From Tanypteryx hageni (taxonomy: Eukaryota; Arthropoda; Insecta; Odonata; Petaluridae): a stretch of 64,000 nucleotides of DNA. Position numbers and translations under genes: made by a program. Below are positions 57,000 to 64,000 of this stretch, piece after piece. Under the pieces are notes generated by a model. That model made no database searches. It was not told where the DNA came from and saw nothing but the letters and a program-made list of their open reading frames with translations. Positions within the stretch are counted from its first letter, which is position 1; the number at the start of each line of letters is the position of its first letter. The stretch lies in the NCBI GenBank assembly GCA_028673005.1, contig CM054115.1:108702672-108766671 (forward strand). The letters run 5' to 3'.

Positions 57000-57590
57000 G
57001 AAGTGTTCATGACTCTCTATAAACTTTCTAGTGAAAACTCATCGTTCTCTATAGATCGTACAACAACATTTTGCCAGATTGGTATTATGTAGTTAGTTCC
57101 TTTTTCTTGTCTCTAGATATACTATTGCAAAATATAGCCTTTTCCGATTTTGGACCTGTTGAAATGAAGTCATGTACTATTTGTTTATTTTATCCTATTT
57201 CTATGTTAATAATAACGTTATATTGATTTATTTATGTTCTGATACCAACCATATCATATGTAGTACCATAAAGCTCCATAAAATACAGTATATTGTCTTT
57301 TTGTGTTTCAAGAGGTTTTGAACCAGAGGTTTTGGAACCAATTATATTGCATAACATGGGTTCTTATGGAAAATATTGATTCATTTAATGTTGTTTCGCT
57401 CTATGTCATGATTATCTGGAATGAATTAACGACGTTAATCGAGGACACACTGTAGTTATATTTGTCATATTCCAATTAAAATTTATATTTCCACACTTAT
57501 ATTACATTATTTACACATTTATAAAAATTTATTTTCAAGTATTTACACATTTACAAAATTTTATGATTACATTTACGATTTCTTTCACTT
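57000..57590. other. Unassigned AT-rich DNA
   Basis: No recognisable gene or element. Confidence 0.4.
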
Positions 57591-57629
57591 TTTGAAAATT
57601 TTCCAAATTATGTAAAGAAATATTTTTTT

Positions 57630-58085
57630 TCGATGATGAAACTTTAGTTTAAAATTTAAAGAAATGCCATCATTTTGGAATGGAAGGTTTTAATTTTTTT
57701 ATTACGAATTTTTAATGTAAATCTAAGAATTGCTATCATCTTGTAAAGTAAGATTTTCGTATATCGAACGCAATTACTAAAAGAAATGTTACCATTTTAA
57801 TACTTTGTTTTTATTTTTTGTGACATATTTTGAACAATTAAAAGAAATGCTATCACTTTCTTACACTAGGTTAAGGCATTAAGGCATTTCCTTGGAATGA
57901 ACAAAAGAACATCTAAAATTGCATGCAAAAATGTGCTGGGGTTAACTGCACAATTACCGAAAAAAGTGTTATCACTTTGTAATGCTGGGTTTTCATTTGC
58001 TATTACGCATTTTGAAGATAATTAAAGGAATTTTTTTCATTTTATGATGCTAGGTTTTCATTTGATGTAATGCTTTCTTTTATTT
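57630..58085. repeat. Degenerate minisatellite, about 60-70-bp unit, six copies
   Basis: Units begin near 57655, 57726, 57778, 57840, 57958 and 58028. Each has AAAGAAATG..(C/A)TCA-type text followed by an A..GGTTTTCATTT.-like block and TTACG.ATTTT.AA. The inverse of this pattern occurs at about 52990-53195. Confidence 0.6.
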
Positions 58086-58525
58086 TCTGTTAAACTGCAT
58101 TATTTATGATAAAAGGTGAATGTCTGAGGTTGACTGGGAACTGTACTTCCATAATAACATTGCGTTTTATGGGAAAATAGGACTTGCACTTCGCGAATTT
58201 GTATTTCGCGTCCGTTTTCTGGAACCAATTATTCATGAAGTTTAAAAAGGTGATGTACACAGAATAATTAATGGTTAACTCTAAGGAACCAAACCCACAT
58301 TGTCCACCTTCATAACTATCTGACCAATGGCCTTCAATCAGAAATCTTGAGTGGATTACGGGTAAAATTACAGAAATATTTCCTCTAAGATGCTACAAAG
58401 TAGTACAATAAGCATAAATTACTGCATATATAACACAAAGATTATAAATTAGCTTATGGAGTTAAACAAAACAATCACTTTACTACACAATATGCTGGAG
58501 GGTTCAATAAATAACCAATTAATTA

Positions 58526-58678
<153 letters not shown>

Positions 58679-58879
58679 TTAAAAAATTGAATAATTTTTA
58701 TGAAAAAGGAATTTTATTTAGAAATTAAAATCGTATCCCAGTAAAGCAAGAATATAACACATTAGTTTAAAAAACCAACACACCAGCAATGTTACATTCC
58801 CCATCACGAAACTTCACATAAGTATATAATTATAACCTGCGAGTAACATAGGCTATATGGCAATAAAAAAATTGTGGTG

Positions 58880-58998
58880 GTGTCATATTATAAGTGCAGT
58901 GTGCATTACACTACAATGGATGTTAGTGTCATCGAACAGAAGTTGCATGAACTACGCTAGCACCATCGGATAGAAGTTGTGTGAACTACACCTGGTGG
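58880..58998. repeat. Short diverged tandem duplication
   Basis: CATCGAACAGAAGTTGCATG with AACTACGC is followed directly by CATCGGATAGAAGTTGTGTG with AACTACACC. Confidence 0.6.
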
Positions 58999-59012
58999 TG
59001 GCTTTAAATGAT

Positions 59013-59040
59013 CCCGGGCAATGCCACGTATTACAGCTAG
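59013..59040 (+). mobile_element. Helitron-like 3' terminus
   Basis: CCCGGGCAATGCCACG, a hairpin-like block, then TATTACAG and CTAG followed by T. This is the typical end of insect Helitrons, here with mismatches in the stem. The 5' end was not found. It is separate from the helicase relic downstream. Confidence 0.4.
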
Positions 59041-59044
59041 TCTT

Positions 59045-60100
59045 CTTCTATCTATATCTATAAAATAAAGTGTTTGTATGTGTATGGTTCTATAGCTCAA
59101 CAACTAAACAACATAGAAATAAATGGAAGGTGTCATTTTAACCACAATAAAGAGAAAAGTGGTGTGATAAGGTTTTTTAATTGATTTTATTTACCTTTTT
59201 AATTGAAAAAATTACTTTCTTTTTATTTTCCTCCCTTTAAATAACATGGGAGTGGATGTACCATAATTATAATGTGCATTTTAAAATTATTTATATTCAT
59301 CGTACAAATTTTGGATTTGAACACAAGAACAGAAAAAAGAATGAAGTTTCATTTTCTTACCATAAACTTTCAAATAAGGGCCAAATTTCTCCAGAATTGA
59401 GCTTTTAACCACAAAATTTCAAGTTTTTTTTAATTAAATTTTTTTCATTTCCATGGCAACCCAATTGTTGCCAATTTAAGAATTCGGTGATCAAAATTAC
59501 ATAGAAAGTAGGATACACTTATTAATTACCTAAGTACTAAAAATATGGCATGAAATAGTATTTCTGAAGTATCAAACATTAAAAGACAAATCATATCAGA
59601 ATTATAGAATTATGATTGATATTTATATGGCAATTGCAAAATGGCCTAATTTTTAAAATTTCTATCATAGATGTATGTTACACACTGTTTATAAACAAAG
59701 TTGGCTAAAGTTACACAGCTAAGTGAAAAGCAGTTCTGTACATATGATTTCAAATTTTCCTTTCTAAGAAGTTTTTTATAATAACGTCATTTAAATGGAG
59801 GAAAGCAGAAAAATAAAGCCTCTCAAAAAACATGAGAGTATATTTAAAAGGAAAAAATACAGCTGGTGAATTCACAAAAAATTGTGAAAAATAGGCCATG
59901 GGAATATTCCTGAAATAAATGGCGAATTTGAAATACCAGAAAAACTAAGTGATGTGGTAAAATAGGTAGATGAACTGGAATCATAAGTATACCCAAAATT
60001 TCTCATTTGAGTGGAAATTCAGTTTCATAGTTATGTGAAAGAGCTGCTCTCACCCCAAATATGAAACTGTGGCTTCATTCGGTAAGATTCTTTTGAGTTA
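59045..60100. other. Unassigned AT-rich DNA
   Basis: No recognisable gene or element is seen. It may include further, unreadable parts of the Helitron relic that follows. Confidence 0.35.
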
Positions 60101-60534
60101 ATTTGTTGCTGAAGAAATAATTTATAACTCTGTGGATACCATAACAAATGTGGACAAAGCAGTGAATTACGTGGTTGATTTTTTTAATTCATAGAAACTT
60201 CCAGAGATGCCCCCTCATAAATTGGTTTTAAAGGTTGGTTCACCAATTTTATTACAGGCACTCCACTGTTACGTAAGCCTTGACTTACATAAACCCCCAG
60301 AAATTACTACACAAATTCATTATGTTTTCGTTAGCAGTTTTTGTAAGCGAGCAGGAACGAAATGCACTATGTGAGCGGAGGAAGAATGCAAGGCATGTGC
60401 TGTAGCTTGTACTGTACTGATGCAGTAAATTATAATTTAAACACATACATTTATACATGCACCACACAGTATTCACACATTAGCAAAGTAATGTGATGAT
60501 TAAGAAATGCAAGCAAAAATCGATGTCAAATTGA

Positions 60535-60957
60535 GTGATGGAACCTAAGTGCCCTATACTGTACTGGAGGGGTGAGGAAACAACGGAGCGGAGGATTCTT
60601 CGGCAGATCTTCATGTTACCATATGTCTTCCCAAGCAAGGAGCTGTACCAAGTGACAGGAGTAGAACCCATCCTGCACAGAATGGCGCGCCTGCGGAGCA
60701 AAACGGCAGAGAGGACCAACAAACACCTACCCAACCTCATGACCAAACTACTTGCACCCCTCCCAACCCTCCTTTTCCGAAAGCCCAAAACCAAATACCC
60801 ATCCCCAGCTAGGGTTATGGTCAGCACATTCCAGATGTACTTCCCAGACACCGCTGCTGAACTATTACTTAAGGTGCCCCATCCCTTCCCACCTCCTTCC
60901 CATTACAGGGGTCCCTCTGTACCGTGCAAAAAGAAGAGAAGGAAAAAAGTAAAGTGA
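60535..60957 (+). pseudogene. Non-LTR retrotransposon (Jockey/CR1-like) ORF C-terminal fragment
   Basis: A 140-codon frame carries ETTERRILRQIFMLPYVFPS, KELYQVTGVEPILHRMARLR, SKTAERTNKHLPNLMTKLL and a basic end KKKRRKKVK. The pattern of a short helix, L....G.EPI...M.RL.SK, then H.N.LM..L resembles the region after the polymerase domain in Jockey/CR1-like LINEs. It is more GC-rich than its host element. The reverse transcriptase core is absent. The assignment rests on a short conserved stretch. Confidence 0.45.
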
Positions 60958-61199
60958 AGGTCACTAGTGCAAAGTGAAGTCAATACGGCTCTGCGCAGCC
61001 AATAAAGGCCAGTGTTCCCAGTGATTTATCCTATACTGTGTTACATCTTGTTGCCCTTTTCATCCTTTCAATTTCTCATCATTCATGTTGCTCATTGTTG
61101 TTAACTTCTTTCCATCATCTTTCAATCTCTTTCACCACCACACATAATTGTTATATGCCAAATGTAACCTATTTACAATTGTTATGTTTAAAGAGTTTA

Positions 61200-61430
61200 T
61201 CTATTGTTAACAAGTACGAAACAAGACAATCAGTGCAAACCTCGGCGGTCTGCAGAGGGTTTCCCCTCTGCCTAGGGCAAATGCCAGACCAAACGCCATC
61301 CCGGTAGAAAAGAGAACTCTGTGAAAATCTGCCACAGGCTGAACAAAGTGGAATGACTCAATCAAGTGGGCAGACCCGAAGAGGCTACGGCCTAAACGGG
61401 ATTTCCGAAAGAAACATGAAGCTATACCTG
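61200..61430. other. GC-richer segment of unknown origin inside the Tigger-like element
   Basis: GGTCTGCAGAGGGTTTCCCC and GAGGCTACGGCCTAAACGGG lie between the LINE fragment and the MITE. They could be more of the LINE or another repeat. Confidence 0.3.
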
Positions 61431-61507
61431 TAAAGACATGTAAATATAAAAATGAAAATGTATGTAAAATTTTTCAGAGATAAAAACATTAAAAATGAAA
61501 TAAAATG

Positions 61508-61815
61508 CAGGGGTGGGGAAAATTATCATGCGGCAGTCTGCATTGGCAGTTGCAGGTCCCTCAGCGGGCCAGATAAGGGGCCACATGGAAATTATGTCAC
61601 ATTGAATAGCCGTAAATAATCAAAATAAAACAATATTTTAGCAACAGAATGTGCATAGATAAATATATCCTGCATTAAGCCTGTTTAACTTTGTCTGATT
61701 CAAGATCTTCAGTACTTAATTTTCACAGATCGCTTTCTCAAAACAGCTTTGCGTGCTGAATAAAATGCCTTTGCAGGCTGGATTTGGCCCGAGGGCCATA
61801 ATTTCCCCACCTCTG
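61508..61815. mobile_element. hAT-type MITE, 308 bp
   Basis: The left end CAGGGGTGGGGAAAATTATC and the inverted right end (CAGAGGTGGGGAAATTATGG) match for most of 20 bp, and both are followed inward by GGCC-containing text (GCGGGCC, CCCGAGGGCC). The flanking eight bases do not match, so the target duplication is lost or never existed. Confidence 0.65.
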
Positions 61816-62329
61816 CTGTATTGTATACTATCTGTAGTAATTTTTGACTTACGCAAACTTTGAGTTACGTAATGGTTGCCGGAACGCATTCTTTACGTAA
61901 CCCAGGGAGTGCCTGTACATCGGAAATTAGAGGCTACAAATCTTTATAATGGTGCCTGTTTGGGGGATCAAACTTTATATCTCCATGCCATTGAAGAAGT
62001 TATTTTAACAGGATGTGCAATAAGACACTTTTTATACAACATATCCCTATGACTCCTAACAATTACCATTTTCACTTCAAATATCTTCAATTTCTGATAA
62101 AGGTTTGTTTTGCAATGACTAAGGCACAAGGTCAATCGCTAAAAGCTGCCGGGTCCACTTACATGCACATTGCTTTTCTCAAGGACAGTTTTATGCAGCA
62201 TGTTCAAGAGTAAGTAATCAAAATAGTTTTTAATCTCTCGCCAAGTGGCAAGACTGTCAACATAGACTATGAGAAAGTATTGTAAAAGAATTTTCAGTGT
62301 GTTTTTAAAAATTATCTTACTTGGTACTT

Positions 62330-62478
62330 ACCAACAGAATCTAAGTCCCTGTCCCTCTCTGACTACACTGTTCCAGTCTCCCATTACTATGGTGGTGATC
62401 CTTCCTTTTCCCTCTTCCAATATCTCTGTTATCTGTTCATACATTTCATCTACTTCGTCATCACCAGCATTCATCATC
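62330..62478 (-). pseudogene. LINE APE-type endonuclease fragment
   Basis: The minus strand reads NAGDDEVDEMYEQITEILEE, GKGRITTIVMGDWNSVVREG. The VMGDWN block is the conserved catalytic GDWN of APE-type endonucleases of non-LTR elements, preceded by the usual E...Y..I helix. The fragment is short and truncated on both sides. It lies immediately downstream of the end of the next LINE copy. Confidence 0.75.
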
Positions 62479-62484
62479 ATAGGT

Positions 62485-64000
62485 AGTCTGTCCGTAGACA
62501 GGTCCGTGATTATTCTTGGTTAAACCTAGTTCTCCATATACTCCTATTTTCCACTGTCCTCCTCATATCTTGATAACTCTCTTTCCCTTTCAAATCACCT
62601 GAAACCTTTCCTACCTCTTTCCCTTTTCTCATCTACTTTCCCTTCTAACACATCTTTAATGTCCAACCCAGTTTGCCTTCCTCTTTCTGATAGTCTGTGT
62701 AATCATTCGCTTCTCTCCTATTCTTCGTAGCACTTCATCGTTTTTCATCCTATCTGTCCATTTTATCTTCAACATTCTCCTCCAAGTCCACATTTCAAAG
62801 CTTTCCAAGTATTTGATGTCATTTTTCCTTAGTGTCCATGTTTCTGCCCCATACAATGCTATACTCCATACATAGCATTTTATCAACTTCTTGCGGATAT
62901 CTTCCCTTATATTCCCTGTAAGTAGTTGTTTCTTTCTCCTGAAAGCCGCTTTTGCTTTTCCTATTCTAGTTCTGATCTCATCCGTAGATTTTGCTTCTCG
63001 TGTTATGATGCTTCCAAGGTATTTATATTTGGAAACTTGTTCTAAAGGCTTTCCCCTAATACTTATGTTCAGATTCTCTTCTTTACCAGATATTCGAATA
63101 ACATTGGATTTTTCTGTATTTATTTCTATACTGTATTTTCTACCTGTGATCACTAGTCTATTTATCATTTTTTGTAGCTCCTCTTCCTTTCTTGCTAGAC
63201 GTACTTGATCATCTGCGTATTTTACTGTTCTTATAATCCTTCCTCCAATTTTGAAATCTCCGGTGCCTTCTAAAGCTTCTTGCATTATAATTTCTCCATA
63301 TATATTGAATAGGGTAGGCGATAGGCAGCAGCCTTGTCTTACTCCTCTACCAATATTTATTCCTCAGGTGTCCACATTCTCAAACCTGACCTTTACAACT
63401 TGATTCACAAATAGATTCCTAATCAGTCTTCTGTCTTTCCAGTCTACACCTATATCTTTTAATATCTTCATCAACTTTACCCAATTTACTCTATCAAAAG
63501 CCTTCTGCCATTCTACGAAACATGCGCAGATATCTTGACTGTACTCTATTGCCTTTTCTGATATGATTCTAACTACTCCTATAGCATCTCTAGTTCCTTG
63601 TCCTATTCTGAAATCGAATTGATCTGCCCCTAGTATTTCTTCTGCCTTTTTCTCCAGCTTTTTATTAAGAATCCTCGTGATGACTTTCGATGTGTGTGAC
63701 AGAAAGCTTATGGTTCTGTAATCTTTACACTGCATTGCCTTTGGCTTCTTCTTTAGAGGATCATTGTTACTTCTAGGAAATCCCGAGGCCACTCTCCCGT
63801 GTCGTAAATCTTATTAATTAATTTCGTGATCGCTTTTAGTCCTTCTGATCCTATGACTTTAAGTATCTCAGCCAGTATTCCATCGCTGCCCGTGGCTTTC
63901 CCCTTCTTTAGTTCCACTATCGCCTTTTTTACTTCGCTCTCCATAATACTTGGTCCTAAGTTGTCTTCTTCAATGTTTTCCTCATCTTCCAGTTCTATTT
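62485..64000 (-). pseudogene. LINE (APE-type non-LTR element) reverse transcriptase region, truncated by the window
   Basis: From the window edge down, the minus strand reads VKKAIVELKKGKATGSDGIL; a frameshift near 63770; KDYRTISFLSHTSKVITRIL; GADQFDFRIGQGTRDAIGVV; CACFVEWQKAFDRVNW (motif A with its D); then after a stop and shift near 63364, KYADDQVRLARKEEELQKMI with the YADD catalytic motif, KYKYLGSI, KCYVWSIALYGAETWTLRK, FEMWTWRRML and RKRKANWVGH. The order and spacing are those of an APE-type LINE polymerase. The 3' end carries the hairpin CTGTCCGTAGACAG (62488-62501). It is related to the copy at 7450-8096. Shifts and stops make it inactive. Confidence 0.88.

Larger units (their letters stand above)
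60255..61915. mobile_element. Tigger-like element, 1661 bp, inserted in the Helitron helicase relic
   Basis: The ends CAGGCACTCCACTGTTACGT and, inverted, CAGGCACTCCCTGGGTTACG are flanked by TA (60253-60254, 61916-61917). No transposase remnant is recognised; its interior carries a LINE fragment and a hAT-type MITE. Confidence 0.8.
60105..62213 (+). pseudogene. Helitron helicase C-terminal relic, split by a Tigger-like element
   Basis: Part 1 (about 60105-60254) reads AEEIIYNSVDTI, NVDKAVNYVVDFFNS, a stop at 60192, KLPEMPPHKLVLKVGSPILL. Part 2 (61918-62213) reads HRKLEATNLYNGA, HAIEEVILTGCA, then FIQHIPMTPNNYHFHFKYLQ and KVCFAMTKAQGQSLKAAG. This is the order of the Pif1-like helicase end of Helitron RepHel proteins (DEAVNYP.EFLNS, PPHKL.LKVG.PI.L, NG.RL, CFAMTINKAQGQSL). 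Setting aside the 60255-61915 insertion and one TA rejoins PILL to HRKLEA in frame. The Rep nuclease and Walker motifs are not visible. Confidence 0.85.

Overview
This window looks like nuclear DNA of an arthropod, probably an insect with a transposon-rich, AT-rich genome. The reasons are one small intron-containing gene of the TMEM126 family with an insect-like N-terminus, and dense relics of element families common in arthropods: pogo/Tigger, piggyBac, hAT, IS630/mariner, Helitron, APE-type LINEs, tRNA-derived SINEs, and elements carrying hammerhead-like motifs. No species can be named from the sequence alone.

Layout. 0-13 kb: repeats and unassigned DNA, including a Helitron-like insertion (about 1.85-2.78 kb), a CpG-rich block (3.7-4.9 kb), a hAT-type MITE (6.3 kb), a 62-bp palindrome (7.23 kb) and a LINE reverse transcriptase 3' fragment (7.45-8.1 kb). 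13.3-16.0 kb: the one confident host gene, a four-exon TMEM126 homologue on the + strand, with promoter-like upstream DNA and a poly(A) signal. 16-22.6 kb: a MITE inside a MITE, two copies of a tRNA-derived SINE with its flank, and a long inverted repeat with a hammerhead-like core. 22.6-30.25 kb: a long AT-rich stretch in which I recognise no transposon; it may be the 3' UTR of a minus-strand gene. 30.25-30.74 kb: an abruptly GC-rich segment holding a candidate Gly/Pro-rich terminal exon on the minus strand. 31-58 kb: nested, broken DNA transposons. Several insertions can be resolved to the base because removing them leaves a single target site and rejoins the interrupted coding frame. 58.54-58.67 kb: a well-formed 131-nt internal exon on the minus strand, from an unidentified host gene. 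60-62.2 kb: a Helitron helicase relic split by a Tigger-like element that carries a LINE fragment and a hAT-type MITE. 62.3-64 kb: APE-type LINE fragments on the minus strand, running off the window.

How parts relate. TMEM126 (+) may be convergent with a minus-strand gene that uses the 58.5-kb and 30.7-kb exons; their splice phases are compatible, but this is a hypothesis. Every transposase or reverse transcriptase reading frame seen is disrupted or truncated, so I see no autonomous element. The least expected signals are a scattered set of CUGANGA-hairpin-GAAA motifs resembling hammerhead ribozyme cores, most of them in unrelated-looking repeats, and two 62-bp palindromes 42 kb apart that differ by paired compensatory substitutions.
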